64,000 nt of DNA from Pseudovibrio sp. Tun.PSC04-5.I4 (GCF_900104145.1 NZ_FNLB01000004.1:62001-126000); one strand, 5' to 3'. Shown: positions 52,997 through 61,505, counted from the stretch's first letter. Numbers and translations are program-made. The notes: a model not told the origin generated them from the sequence alone.

Positions 52997-53046
52997 ACTC
53001 TATATAAATTATATTATTTTTATAAACTATATAATTTATATAGAGT
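52997..53046. repeat. 18-bp perfect inverted repeat, AT-rich
   Basis: The left arm at 52997-53014 begins ACTCTATATAAATTAT and its exact complement occupies 53029-53046, separated by 14 bases. The structure fills the gap between two small minus-strand genes. It could be an operator, a transcript hairpin or a protein-bound iteron-like site. Confidence 0.9.
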
Positions 53047-53273
53047 CAATGCCTACCACATATTGAAATTGGATTACTACCTGTAACGATCTTAGAGCGA
53101 TTAGCCGTATATTCGTAAAAATCTTGAACATGCTGGTCCGGATTACCTTCGAGCAAAGGTCTGGAAAGTTCTCGACTACTGGGGCGTTTCTCTTTGAAAA
53201 CAAAACGTCGTAACTCGTAGCCGTACTGAGCAAAATCGCTGCATTCGGAAAAAATTACACGTATCCTGAACAT
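53046..53273 (-). CDS. Small hypothetical protein
   Basis: The 75-residue frame reads MFRIRVIFSECSDFAQYGYE, then LRRFVFKEKRPSSRELSRPL and a Cys-containing end (ISICGRH). The composition is protein-like but I know no family. Its stop touches the 18-bp inverted repeat, beyond which the 79-residue gene begins, so the two may form an operon. A GAGGGG sits very close to the ATG, and a GTG nine bases upstream is an alternative start. Confidence 0.4.
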   Translation of the reverse strand: MFRIRVIFSECSDFAQYGYELRRFVFKEKRPSSRELSRPLLEGNPDQHVQDFYEYTANRSKIVTGSNPISICGRH

Positions 53274-53344
53274 ACCCCTCACTGATTGAATCGTGGATAC
53301 AGCCTGTTAAAGGGACGTAGGACAGATCCCGCGCCCACCAAACT

Positions 53345-53373
53345 GGGTTCGTTCCAACAAAGGAACGTAACCC
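53345..53373. terminator. Hairpin in the spacer left of the duplicated block
   Basis: GGGTT-CGTTCC pairs with GGAACG-TAACCC with one bulged base. It lies about 205 bases beyond the end of the 53579 gene. The whole 53283-53578 spacer shows no gene. Confidence 0.45.
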
Positions 53374-53578
53374 ACCACAGGCAATAAGGCCCAGTTCCCT
53401 CGAAGCTGCAAAAGTGGCAGGATTTATTGTTCCGCCTTAACGGGATCCTACGAACAAACCTTCCGATGGGGCCTGTTCATTTCAGAGAGTGAACCACGGG
53501 TCTACCCAAAATAACGTGCAATCCGTTCTCTATCTGAACCTCAAGATGGCCAGATATGCAGCTTGGTGCCCAGTGGCC

Positions 53579-54055
53579 TCATTGGGACATAGGACCGACC
53601 ACGTAGCGCTCGGCCTCTTTTTTGCTGCGTGGCAAGTGGTCACCATTGTCCTTGTGCTCAAACACGCCAGCACCGTTATCTTCCACTTCAATCAAGATCC
53701 AGTCATCGGCAAAGTTGGCTTTAGAACTGTCAGTAGAAAGGCGCCCTGACTTTAACGCAGCTTTCCATTGCCGTTTGGCCTGCTTGTCAATCTCTTCTTC
53801 TGGCAACTCTCCCTTACGAAAGTCCTCCCACACATCACAGTCCAGGTCGGAAAACTTTGGGGCAATGACTGCTTTTTGGGAAGAAACGTTGAGGTGTTCG
53901 CGCAGCACCTTCTTCAACTCCTTTGAGAGAAACTGCAGCTGGTTTACGGTTATAAAATACCGCTCTGCGACCTCCTGATCAGTCGTATCAGCTCGCATGA
54001 GGTCAACGAAGGCCTGATACTTTTGCTCGCCGCTCAATTGGTTGTGTTTTTTCAT
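53579..54055 (-). CDS. Unknown protein Z, left copy
   Basis: The protein has 158 residues from the ATG at 54055 (167 if TTG at 54082 is used). Near the start TTDQEVAERYFITVNQLQFL looks like a helix-turn-helix. The middle is acidic (DLDCDVWEDFRKGELPEEEI) and the end reads DNGDHLPRSKKEAERYVVGP. I do not recognise the family. Few differences from the right copy at 62306 (Phe for Ser after ERY, Gly for Ala near VEDNGA, and the last three residues) indicate that both are under constraint or very recent. A hairpin at 54166-54204 precedes it. Confidence 0.65.
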   Translation of the reverse strand: MKKHNQLSGEQKYQAFVDLMRADTTDQEVAERYFITVNQLQFLSKELKKVLREHLNVSSQKAVIAPKFSDLDCDVWEDFRKGELPEEEIDKQAKRQWKAALKSGRLSTDSSKANFADDWILIEVEDNGAGVFEHKDNGDHLPRSKKEAERYVVGPMSQ

Positions 54056-54165
54056 CCGTGTGGTCTTCTTGCTCAAATACAAAATGCCTGCGCTCTAACG
54101 GCAAACCAATCTCCGGCTTTGCTGCACATTGTCCAGCCCCGGCTTGTATTAGGTCCTACAATGAT

Positions 54166-54204
54166 ATTGCAGCATCACCAGCCATGTCTGTGTGATGCTG
54201 CAAT
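54166..54204. other. Hairpin between duplicated genes, left copy
   Basis: ATTGCAGCATCA pairs with TGATGCTGCAAT across about 15 bases. The same hairpin is at 62156-62195 in the right copy. It may separate lipoprotein and protein Z transcripts, or act in mRNA stability. Confidence 0.6.
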
Positions 54205-54221
54205 GTTCTCTATCAATCAAC

Positions 54222-54854
54222 TCAGTTCATTTTCAATCGCATTTTGACACCTTTCAGCAAGGCATCTTCTGAATCAACATTCCAAACATAGGAACTTGAG
54301 AGCAATCCAGGCGTCTCATCTGCATTATGTTCCAGAACTTCATGGTCAGTCGAAATCGAAATAACACCGTCTGGATCGTAATCCGAGCCCAACAGCGCGG
54401 CTAAGTCCTTGGCCTTAAATTTGGCGGACGTAATCAAGATCTCACCGTCACTCCGATGTTCTATGCGTAGAAAGTTGTCTTTCGATTTCGGTCTTTGCGT
54501 GGCAGGAAGACCATAGATATAGCCAATATCCGAAATTTCCCGAGTGTCACTCAATTTTACATAAATACGGTTGTTGTCAGTGATCTGGACAGATGTATAG
54601 CCTGGTTGCTTTTCAAAATCAGCGGCCAGATCCGACAGAAGCTCTTGGAGTTGAGGATCATCCGGTGCGATGGGGCGTCCACCGCTACTCATGACACTGA
54701 CCAGCTCCTTTAGCGTTCCTTCGAATTCTACTGAAAGCTGATCTCCATAAATTGAGAGCTCCGCTTCATATTGTTCTGGAACAACACACGCGGACAAGGC
54801 ACCGAAGAGACTGAGAATTGCTAGGTATTTCAGTGAGTTTTTGTAAACCGACAT
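54222..54854 (-). CDS. Putative lipoprotein Y, left copy
   Basis: The 210-residue protein starts MSVYKNSLKYLAILSLFGAL and has a lipobox LSAC, so it should be lipid-anchored after export. The mature part holds EFEGTLKELVSVM, YTSVQITDNNRIYVKLSDT and a DYDPDGVISISTDHEVLEHN segment. It has no recognised domain. The start at 54854 gives a normal signal; the frame is open 11 codons further up. It is almost identical to 61506-62138 and follows lipoprotein X by 58 bases in both copies. Confidence 0.78.
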   Translation of the reverse strand: MSVYKNSLKYLAILSLFGALSACVVPEQYEAELSIYGDQLSVEFEGTLKELVSVMSSGGRPIAPDDPQLQELLSDLAADFEKQPGYTSVQITDNNRIYVKLSDTREISDIGYIYGLPATQRPKSKDNFLRIEHRSDGEILITSAKFKAKDLAALLGSDYDPDGVISISTDHEVLEHNADETPGLLSSSYVWNVDSEDALLKGVKMRLKMN

Positions 54855-54912
54855 AGGTTTTATATTCTTTGATTGAGGGTGTTGCATTCACCCGTAGTCA
54901 GGCTTCGATTGG

Positions 54913-55341
54913 TTACTTGATGCTTTCCAAAAGCCCCTGCAGCCGCGCACCATCAGGGCTGTCCAGCAATGTCACTTTTTCCTGATTGGCTTTGCCCGGA
55001 TTGATGATCATGTCGTAAGAACTTGTGATCTGTGTACCAGCATCGACGGTGCTAAACCGCAGGACGGCTCGGGCACGAGGTACACCATCACTGTAGGACG
55101 CGTGCTGTTTTCGCTCATCGTTGTTTGGGGTGAGGATCTGCTCCACGACAACCGTAGTGCCGGCACTGCGAGTAACTTTGAAGCCTCTGCTTTTGAACTC
55201 TTCAATCACAGCCTTTTTCGCTGCTGGAAGAGGCTTTTGCATCACCACACGGGGCGGCTGTTTTGATGAGACCACAACAGATGTTGTCTGACACGCGGCC
55301 AGCATCATGGTAGCGGCAATAATAACAAATAGCTTTTTCAT
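54913..55341 (-). CDS. Putative lipoprotein X, left copy
   Basis: The 142-residue protein has the signal MKKLFVIIAATMMLAAC with a lipobox at Cys17. The mature part has KKAVIEEFKSRGFKVTRSAG and ARAVLRFSTVDAGTQITSSY, suggesting a small alpha-beta domain, but no family is recognised. It differs from the right copy (61019) at about five residues. It is the first gene of the duplicated trio, but the upstream DNA differs between copies, so expression may differ. Confidence 0.78.
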   Translation of the reverse strand: MKKLFVIIAATMMLAACQTTSVVVSSKQPPRVVMQKPLPAAKKAVIEEFKSRGFKVTRSAGTTVVVEQILTPNNDERKQHASYSDGVPRARAVLRFSTVDAGTQITSSYDMIINPGKANQEKVTLLDSPDGARLQGLLESIK

Positions 55342-55579
55342 TAATGGTTCCACTTCAGAGGTTTATCGGATTTCGATTTGGGTTAATTTGCGTGATTTCT
55401 TTCATTGCGCGTTTCATTTTCCCGCCATCAAAACGGGGGAGAGCGCTGTCAAGGATCGGGCCTCTAGTGGGGTTTCTCCCACCGAAGTGCTCTTGCACGT
55501 AAGCCGACCTGCAGGAGCGTTCAGCGGTTGCAGGTCGTGTCCTTCCTGTGTGAATTTCGGGCCGGATGTCAGTGCTGGA
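55342..55579. other. Spacer between the left duplicated block and IS21
   Basis: No gene is seen. It should hold the promoter for the left lipoprotein X gene. CGTTTTGATGGCGGGAAAATG-like sequence near 55420-55440 (minus strand) resembles the stretch after repC at 60400, again in inverted orientation. Confidence 0.4.
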
Positions 55580-55741
55580 TGTATTCTCCCCAAAAGCGCT
55601 GGTTGAAAATTCCCCACTTTTTCAGCTTTGACTTTTGTTTGAAGGGGCATGCCCCTTCAAACAAAAGTTGGCCAAACTCTCCTCTACGTTCCTGTTGGAA
55701 AGAAGGGGTGTGGAGGAGTGGTCAATCTAGGGAAGATCGTA

Positions 55742-56971
55742 ATGATCCATAATTTGAAGCAGCAGGGACTGTCTGTAAGTGCCATAGCGCGCAAAGCCGG
55801 GCTGGATAGAAAGACGGTCAGCAAATACTTACACCAAGGCCTTGAAGCTCCTGTCTACGGCCCCCGCCAGCGTGACGGGCGTGTACTGGAGGAATACAAA
55901 GGCTATTTACTTGAGCGACTGGAGCGGTTTCCCGGTCTATCTGCCCGGCGCTTGCTTCGTGAGCTGAAGACACTGGGGTTTAAGGGCGGTTACTCCACTG
56001 TAACGGAATATCTTCGCCTGATCCGTCCAGCTCCTCCGCATGCATTTGAACGGCGCTTTGAGACAGCACCAGGCCAGCAGGCACAGGTAGATTTTGCTGA
56101 GTTTCAGGTGGAGTTCACCAGTGAACCAGATGTGGTGCGAAAAGTCTTTTTGTTTTCAATGGTGCTGAGTAATTCACGGTTTTTGTGGGGGCGCTATTGT
56201 GCCAATCAAAAACTAGAGACAGTCCTGCGTTGTCATATCGCGGCCTTTGAGGTCTTCGGCGGAGCGACACTGGAAGTCCTGTATGATCGCATGAAGACAG
56301 CCGTTCTGGGAGAGGAGCCAGATGGCACTGTTCTTTTTAATCCTGCTCTTGTCGCTCTTCTGGACCATTATGGCGCTCAGCCGGATGCCTGCCAGCCCTA
56401 CCGGGCCAAAACCAAGGGCAAGGTGGAGCGGCCATTTCGTTACATCCGGCAGGATTTTTTCCTTGGTCGTACGTTCCGCGATCTGGACGATCTTAATGCC
56501 CAGTTCACACGCTGGTGCAAGGAAATTGCCAATGTCCGTGTTCATGCCACCACCAACCGTGTGGTGGGCGAGGTCTTTGGAGAGGAACAGCCCGCTCTGA
56601 TCCCTTTGCCAGCGCACCCTTATGATGCTGTTTTACTGGTGGAGCGGCGGGTCACGCGTGATGGCATGGTCTCCGTTGGAGGTAATCTTTATTCAGTGCC
56701 GGACACCGTTAAGAAACGGATGGTCGAAGTCCAGCATCACCCGCAAGAGGTGCGCATCTATGAAAACGGTCAGCTCATCGCCACCCATCCGGTCATGGAG
56801 GGAAAGAACCAGCGCCGGGTTGATCCATGCCATCGCAAGGCTCCTCCACGGGCAACACAGCGCCGTCGTCTGGCTGCGGAGCCAACCAAACACAGCGGTG
56901 TAAACCAACGCCCACTGGAGTTCTATGAAGCGGTAGGCCAACGACTTGCCAGTACTGGAGGTAAGCCATGA
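55742..56971 (+). CDS. istA: IS21 transposase IstA
   Basis: From ATG 55742 the protein has 409 residues: helix-turn-helix GLSVSAIARKAGLDRKTVSK, the catalytic core with QAQVDFAEFQVEF, VLYDRMKTAV and the Glu region AKTKGKVERPFRYIRQDFF, and a C-terminal domain GGNLYSVPDTVKKRMVEV. IS21 relatives often start a few residues earlier, at a V-D-L-G-K-I-V segment; here VNLGKIV precedes, making the GTG at 55718 a plausible true start. Intact. Confidence 0.92.
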   Translation: MIHNLKQQGLSVSAIARKAGLDRKTVSKYLHQGLEAPVYGPRQRDGRVLEEYKGYLLERLERFPGLSARRLLRELKTLGFKGGYSTVTEYLRLIRPAPPHAFERRFETAPGQQAQVDFAEFQVEFTSEPDVVRKVFLFSMVLSNSRFLWGRYCANQKLETVLRCHIAAFEVFGGATLEVLYDRMKTAVLGEEPDGTVLFNPALVALLDHYGAQPDACQPYRAKTKGKVERPFRYIRQDFFLGRTFRDLDDLNAQFTRWCKEIANVRVHATTNRVVGEVFGEEQPALIPLPAHPYDAVLLVERRVTRDGMVSVGGNLYSVPDTVKKRMVEVQHHPQEVRIYENGQLIATHPVMEGKNQRRVDPCHRKAPPRATQRRRLAAEPTKHSGVNQRPLEFYEAVGQRLASTGGKP

Positions 56972-57795
56972 GTTCGCTCAGTAAACGCATTCAGTCTTCA
57001 CTGGTAGGCTTAAAAATGCCGCGGGCTTTAGAGGTGCTCGACCACACGCTGAGCCAATTGGAACAAGGGGAACTCACGGCACTGGAGGCCCTGGATTCTC
57101 TGCTCAATGAAGAATATTCAACACGCGAGGGCCGCCGTATCGGCGTCGCCCTGACGACAGCGCGGCTTACTCCGATAAAAACACTGGAAAGCTTCGACTT
57201 TACCTTCCAGCCCTCGCTGGACAGGGATCGCATCATGGCTCTAGCCGAACTGGAGTTCATCACTCGCAATGAAGTGGTACACTTTCTCGGTCCACCTGGT
57301 ACAGGAAAGAGCCATCTGGCAACTGCTCTTGGGGTTGCAGCCGTTAAAGCGGGTAAACGGGTGTATCGCATTGCTTTAGCTCACCTCATCGAAGCCTTGG
57401 CAAAAGCTGAAAAAGAAGGGCGGTTGACTGAGAAACTACGCTTCTTTGCACGAACTTCACTGCTAATCGTCGATGAAATCGGTTATCTGCCAATTACCAA
57501 TGGGGGAGCAAACTTGTTCTTCCAGCTCGTCAATGCCAAATATGAAAAGGGATCCATGATCCTCACCTCAAACCGTGGCTTTGCGGAATGGGGTGAGATC
57601 TTTGGTGATCGCGTTATTGCCACAGCCCTTCTCGATCGGCTTTTGCATCATGCCGTCGTCATCCAGATCGAAGGTGCTAGTTATCGGTTGCGCAGCCATG
57701 CGGACCTCATGCCAGAGCACGTACGGGCTAACGCTTCAATAGCTCCACCTCCACCACCAAAACGACGCGGCAGGCCACCCAAAAAGGAGAGTTAG
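56968..57795 (+). CDS. istB: IS21 helper ATPase IstB
   Basis: The 275-residue AAA+ protein has Walker A GPPGTGKSHLATAL (near 108-121), Walker B LLIVDEIGYLP, and sensor LTSNRGFAEWGEIFGD. It ends in a Pro-rich basic tail (PPPPPKRRGRPPKK). IstB binds target DNA and stimulates IstA. The 4-base overlap with istA is typical. Confidence 0.95.
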   Translation: MSSLSKRIQSSLVGLKMPRALEVLDHTLSQLEQGELTALEALDSLLNEEYSTREGRRIGVALTTARLTPIKTLESFDFTFQPSLDRDRIMALAELEFITRNEVVHFLGPPGTGKSHLATALGVAAVKAGKRVYRIALAHLIEALAKAEKEGRLTEKLRFFARTSLLIVDEIGYLPITNGGANLFFQLVNAKYEKGSMILTSNRGFAEWGEIFGDRVIATALLDRLLHHAVVIQIEGASYRLRSHADLMPEHVRANASIAPPPPPKRRGRPPKKES

Positions 57796-57880
57796 ACCCA
57801 CAGACAAGGCTGGTCACCAAATACTCAAACTGAGGACTTTCCGTCCAGCACATGTGGGGAAATTTGACTCAGCATTGACA

Positions 57881-58258
57881 GACCACACGCCAGACAATGC
57901 GCGGCAGTTTGATGTTCTTGGCATCGGCGCTGTGTTGAAGGTACGCAAAGGCAGCTTCAATCTGGTCCAGTTCGCGCTGCGAGGCACGGCGTGCGCCCAG
58001 CTTGATATCGCTGAAAAACTCAGAGACCCCCGGGATCAAAAACAGGATCAGAACGAGCGTGATCTGAACGCAAAGAACGAACAGCTCGTTTACGTGGGGG
58101 ACAGGGAACGGGAGCAAGGCATAAGTATTGATGGCGGAAGTAACGGGGATCATCGCATAGAACAATATGAAGAAGGCAGGCGCGAAAATAACGGTCCACG
58201 AGATAAACCAACTCAAATCGATAGCTATGTGTCTGAAAATACTGCGCATTTGAACCAT
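57881..58258 (-). pseudogene. M48-like membrane peptidase, N-terminal fragment
   Basis: The minus-strand frame encodes two hydrophobic stretches (IDLSWFISWTVIFAPAFFIL and LFVLCVQITLVLILFLIPGV), then ARRASQRELDQIEAAFAYLQ and IKLPRIVWRV. This order (two membrane helices, then the start of the peptidase domain) fits HtpX/M48-type proteins. The HExxH part would come next but is replaced by the IS21 end at 57880. A different membrane protein is possible. Confidence 0.55.
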
Positions 58259-58851
58259 CCTCCATTGGCTCTATTTTACAAAAACCTGAGGTTGTACTCA
58301 ATCAACTTCGCCCGTGTTCTTACTTTGTTCACAGCTAACTCAAGTATAGTTAATGCAGATAAGTAAGAGTTACGATTATCAATAATGTGAGAGAGGAAGA
58401 GCTTGAAGTATTCGTCATGACACGAAAAGAACCACTTAGGAACCTCATGGGATTTTACAAAAGATCCATGAATAAATGACCGGATTACGGCGCTAACATG
58501 TGCGTAACATACAAAGTGATTGGGTTTCTACTTTTGGAATGGCAGGGAGATTTGTACTATTTGAATGAAATTTAAATCAGCTGAAACAGTCCTCTAACGT
58601 GATCTGAAGATCACCCGAGCGGCCAGATGTTTCTATCAAGGATGAGAGCAATCGGGGCACTGCCCCTTAAAAAAGTAAACCCTGGAAGCCAGAGGCCACC
58701 AGGGAGAACAACATAGAATTCAAGATTAGCACCTGAATTTCTATGTCGTCCTCCCAAAAATTGCAAGAGTGAAGACCGCATTATTTTTTGCGAACGGGAT
58801 TACTCACTCTGAATTTGGCTCAAAGCTTCCGGTTTAGACGGAATTTTTGGA
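58259..58851. other. repC upstream region
   Basis: No protein gene is supported. It holds the promoter of the truncated M48-like gene, a GTGATCT-GA-AGATCAC palindrome (58599-58614), a GGGGC-ACT-GCCCC hairpin followed by an A-run (58654-58666) and the ctRNA-like hairpin described separately. repA and repB, normally upstream of repC, are absent here. Confidence 0.6.
58702..58755 (-). ncRNA. Candidate antisense RNA (ctRNA-like) hairpin upstream of repC
   Basis: GGGAGAACAACATAGAATTC and its near-complement CTGAATTTCTATGTCGTCCT (ending CCC at 58755) form a stem of about 22 base pairs around an eight-base loop. In repABC plasmids a small antisense RNA with such a terminator-like stem lies just before repC and limits its translation. 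Position, about 100 bases before the repC start, fits. The strand and transcription are inferred. Confidence 0.5.
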
Positions 58852-60309
58852 ATGCAGATTGATACTTTTATGCCTGAACAACCAGCAAGACTGTTCGGGA
58901 TTGGCAACACATCGCGCCAACAAAACGAGATGGCCGAAAAGGCTGCAAAAGACTTTAAAGGATTGCCTGAAGGAGTGAGCCACTGGGATGTGCTCTCTTT
59001 GTTGAAGCGGGCGAGACTTGCAATGAACTTAACAGGTGCGCTTATATCGTATCTGGAGTTCTTGATGGGTTTTACGCGGCTGCAGGATTGGCAATCGGGC
59101 AGCAGTCCAATTGTCTACCTGACCGTGAGTGCGACCGCGAGCCGGCGCGGCATCAGTGAGCGTCAGGTTTTAAATATTGAACGAGCACTAAACGCCCTTG
59201 GATTGCTGTGCTGGCATGACAGCGGCAACAAACGTCGATACGGCCACAGATCCCCGAGTGGGGAACTGAAGGAAGCCTATGGCGTTAATCTGGCACCGCT
59301 GGCCGCTCTCTATGACCGTCTTCTGGATTTGGTTGAAGGCCAGGAACAGCGGGCACTGATCTGGAAGCAGGAAAAAGCTGTGGTTCAGATCCACAAACGT
59401 GTTTTGCGCGAACGCCTCACCTTAAACCCCAGCCATGCGGCTGCTGACCAGGTGATGAGCCTGCTGAAAAGTCTGCCAAAACGTATTGAAGCGCGGGTGA
59501 CGATCACCCAGCTGGTTCAATGGAGCCAGCAGATGAAAGCGCTCATCGAGGCGTTCGAAAAGCCTGCTGCTCCTGAAGGTGAAGCCGCCTCAAACGAGAC
59601 CAGCGCAGCGCATCCTTGCGAGGTCGAACCAAAGCCCATGAAAGACCAGAAATCCGCCCTTGGTGGGAAGAAGACTCCCGGCAGGTCGGAACTAAAGTTC
59701 CGACACATAAATACAAACAATACAAAACAAACACTTTCTAACGAAAGAAGTAATAGGCGGGCATTGCCTCACGGCAATGACTTGAAAGTTCTACTGGCCG
59801 CTAACGCGGAAATGGCTTTTGAGAAAGTTGCGCGTGAAAGCACCGCTCCTGCAGGTCAACACCTGAAGGAGCTTGAGGGCATGTCCGCACGAGGCCCCCT
59901 GCCCTCCCCTTTGTCGCCATCAGGTCAAGAAACCTTCTGCAATTCTGGTATCGAGCATATCACCCTCAAACAGGTTCTGGCCTGTGCCAGCCCCATGTTG
60001 CGCGACATGATCCGTAATGCCTCAAAAACGGGTGGAGCCGACTGGGCTGCTGTTGTCGAGGCGGCAAAACTGGCGGCGGGGTATCTGGGGATTTCCGCCC
60101 CTGCCTGGCAAGACGCCCGCGACAGGTTGGGAGCAAGTGCGGCCGCAACAATTGTTGTGATTGCCGAGCGCAGAAGCACAGATCCGAAGACAACGATCAA
60201 CTCATATGGTGGGTTTGTGCGCGGCTGCGTGGCCAAAGCTCAGGTTGGCGATCTGCATCTTCACAAGTCCGTTTTTGGGCTGCTCGGCAAGGGAAATCTT
60301 GATGAATAG
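58852..60309 (+). CDS. repC: Plasmid replication initiator RepC
   Basis: The 485-residue protein matches RepC initiators: the N-terminal winged-helix region with GVSHWDVLSLLKRARLAMNL, YLTVSATASRRGISERQVLN, IERALNALGLLCWHDSGNKR and YGVNLAPLAALYDRL, and the C-terminal domain with ASPMLRDMIRN, WAAVVEAAKLAAGYLGIS and NSYGGFVRGC. RepC starts replication, and in repABC plasmids the origin lies within the gene. A linker of about 100 residues in the middle is poor in conservation and coincides with an AT-rich stretch. No repAB is adjacent, so partition functions must lie elsewhere or belong to another system. Confidence 0.92.
   Translation: MQIDTFMPEQPARLFGIGNTSRQQNEMAEKAAKDFKGLPEGVSHWDVLSLLKRARLAMNLTGALISYLEFLMGFTRLQDWQSGSSPIVYLTVSATASRRGISERQVLNIERALNALGLLCWHDSGNKRRYGHRSPSGELKEAYGVNLAPLAALYDRLLDLVEGQEQRALIWKQEKAVVQIHKRVLRERLTLNPSHAAADQVMSLLKSLPKRIEARVTITQLVQWSQQMKALIEAFEKPAAPEGEAASNETSAAHPCEVEPKPMKDQKSALGGKKTPGRSELKFRHINTNNTKQTLSNERSNRRALPHGNDLKVLLAANAEMAFEKVARESTAPAGQHLKELEGMSARGPLPSPLSPSGQETFCNSGIEHITLKQVLACASPMLRDMIRNASKTGGADWAAVVEAAKLAAGYLGISAPAWQDARDRLGASAAATIVVIAERRSTDPKTTINSYGGFVRGCVAKAQVGDLHLHKSVFGLLGKGNLDE
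59699..59755. other. Candidate replication origin (AT-rich stretch inside repC)
   Basis: The 57 bases encoding HINTNNTKQTLSNERSN are strikingly A-rich compared with the surrounding gene. In repABC replicons the origin has been placed at such an AT-rich stretch within repC. Function is inferred from position and composition. Confidence 0.45.
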
Positions 60310-60483
60310 GCCCGTCACAAAAATGGGGCGTTGCCCCCGATCGCTGTCTAGGACAAGGGAGCTGAAGCTCCTCGGCCCTCCCGCCTCCCCCGGTTTGAAT
60401 GGCGGGAAAATGAACCGATCTGATCAATGTTCGAAAATGAGATCAAATCTTTGCTTTGAAATATAAATTTGGAGAATTTTACA

Positions 60484-60936
60484 GTGCAGGCCAATAATCT
60501 TGCCGACCAGCTTTGTGCAATCAGCGCCGCTTTAGAAGATGCAGCTGTTCAAATCTATGGAGAACTCCCAGCAAATTCCGCAGCGATCTTGCTGCTTCTG
60601 CGACGAAGTTCCGCACCCTCCCTTGCATCCATCTCAAAGCAAATCGGTCTCAGCTACTCCGCAACCGTACGGCTCATTGGCTGGTTGGAAAACGGCCAAC
60701 TGGTACAGCGCATGAAGCGTAAAGGCTGTCATGTACAGGTGATCCTGACGATTGATGGCAAGACAAAAGCTGACGAACTTGCCAAGGCCCGCACACAAGC
60801 CGCTGAAACACTGCTGGCAAGGCTTGATGAAAAGCAGTGCACCATGCTCTCCAAAACCTTCACTCAGATCATGACCGGCATCGACCGCCCCCCAAGCTTT
60901 GAGGATCTCGTCTCCTTAACTGCTGACCGCCCGTAA
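60484..60936 (+). CDS. MarR-family regulator
   Basis: The 150-residue protein has the winged helix ASISKQIGLSYSATVRLIGW followed by the wing LVQRMKRKGCHVQVILTIDG, as in MarR regulators, with flanking dimerisation helices. The GTG at 60484 is favoured by GGAG at 60471-60474; the frame opens at TTG 60469. It lies between repC and the right lipoprotein trio. It may control the trio or the replicon, but no target is proven. An ATCCGAC/GTCGGAT hairpin (60974-60995) follows its stop. Confidence 0.82.
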   Translation: MQANNLADQLCAISAALEDAAVQIYGELPANSAAILLLLRRSSAPSLASISKQIGLSYSATVRLIGWLENGQLVQRMKRKGCHVQVILTIDGKTKADELAKARTQAAETLLARLDEKQCTMLSKTFTQIMTGIDRPPSFEDLVSLTADRP

Positions 60937-60973
60937 CTCGTTAAAGCTCTGCACCCTTGCACCTCGATTCCCA

Positions 60974-60995
60974 ATCCGACCCATCGCAGTCGGAT
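60974..60995. other. Hairpin before the right lipoprotein X gene
   Basis: Perfect 7-base arms ATCCGAC and GTCGGAT surround an eight-base loop, 24 bases before the lipoprotein ATG. It may be a terminator for marR or an operator. The left copy of the trio has no such element. Confidence 0.5.
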
Positions 60996-61018
60996 GGATC
61001 ATTCAAACGGAGATTTCC

Positions 61019-61447
61019 ATGAAAAAGCTATTTGTTATTCTTGCCGCAACCATGATGCTAGCAGCATGTCAGACAACATCTGTTGTGGTCTCATCAAAAC
61101 AACCGCCTCGTGTGGTGATGCAAAAGACTATCCCAGAAGCGAAAAAAGCTGTGATTGAAGAGTTCAAAAGCAGAGGCTTTAAGGTTACTCGCAGTGCCGG
61201 CACTACGGTTGTCGTGGAGCAGATCCTCACCCCAAACAGTGATGAGCGAAAACAGCACGCGTCCTACAGTGATGGTGTACCTCGTGCCCGAGCCGTCCTG
61301 CGGTTCAGCACCGTCGATGCTGGTACACAGATCACAAGTTCTTACGACATGATCATCAATCCGGGCAAAGCCAATCAGGAAAAAGTGACATTGCTGGACA
61401 GCCCTGATGGTGCGCGGCTGCAGGGGCTTTTGGAAAGCATCAAGTAA
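61019..61447 (+). CDS. Putative lipoprotein X, right copy
   Basis: The 142-residue protein has signal MKKLFVILAATMMLAAC and lipobox Cys17. It differs from the left copy mainly at positions 8, 37-38, 40 and 74. Its leader contains CGGAGA eight bases before the ATG. Function unknown; a small exported lipid-anchored protein, perhaps a structural or inhibitor-type lipoprotein. Confidence 0.8.
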   Translation: MKKLFVILAATMMLAACQTTSVVVSSKQPPRVVMQKTIPEAKKAVIEEFKSRGFKVTRSAGTTVVVEQILTPNSDERKQHASYSDGVPRARAVLRFSTVDAGTQITSSYDMIINPGKANQEKVTLLDSPDGARLQGLLESIK

Positions 61448-61505
61448 CCAATTGAAGTCTGACTACGGGTGGATACAACGCCCTCAATCAAAGAGTATAA
61501 ATCCT

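Larger units (their letters stand above)
53579..55341 (-). repeat. Inverted duplication, left copy (three genes)
   Basis: This 1763-base block encodes the same three proteins, in the same order and spacing, as 61019-62782 but on the opposite strand. Similarity begins at the first ATG and ends at the last stop; flanks differ. Nucleotide identity looks well above 90 percent by eye. Confidence 0.92.
55580..57880 (+). mobile_element. IS21-family element
   Basis: Ends start TGTATTCTCCCC at 55580 and finish CAGCATTGACA at 57880, with the 5'-TG...CA-3' expected of IS21. Repeats with TTCCCCAC lie inside both ends. It carries istA and istB with a 4-base overlap. The right end lies inside an M48-like gene. 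Confidence 0.85.

Noticed and set aside
55307..55650. Small frames on both strands left of istA
   Set aside because: They cross the IS21 end and have no motifs or start sites.
57854..58366. Plus-strand frame of 170 codons
   Set aside because: It is antisense to the membrane-protein-like M48 fragment and partly within the IS21 end; its composition is not protein-like.
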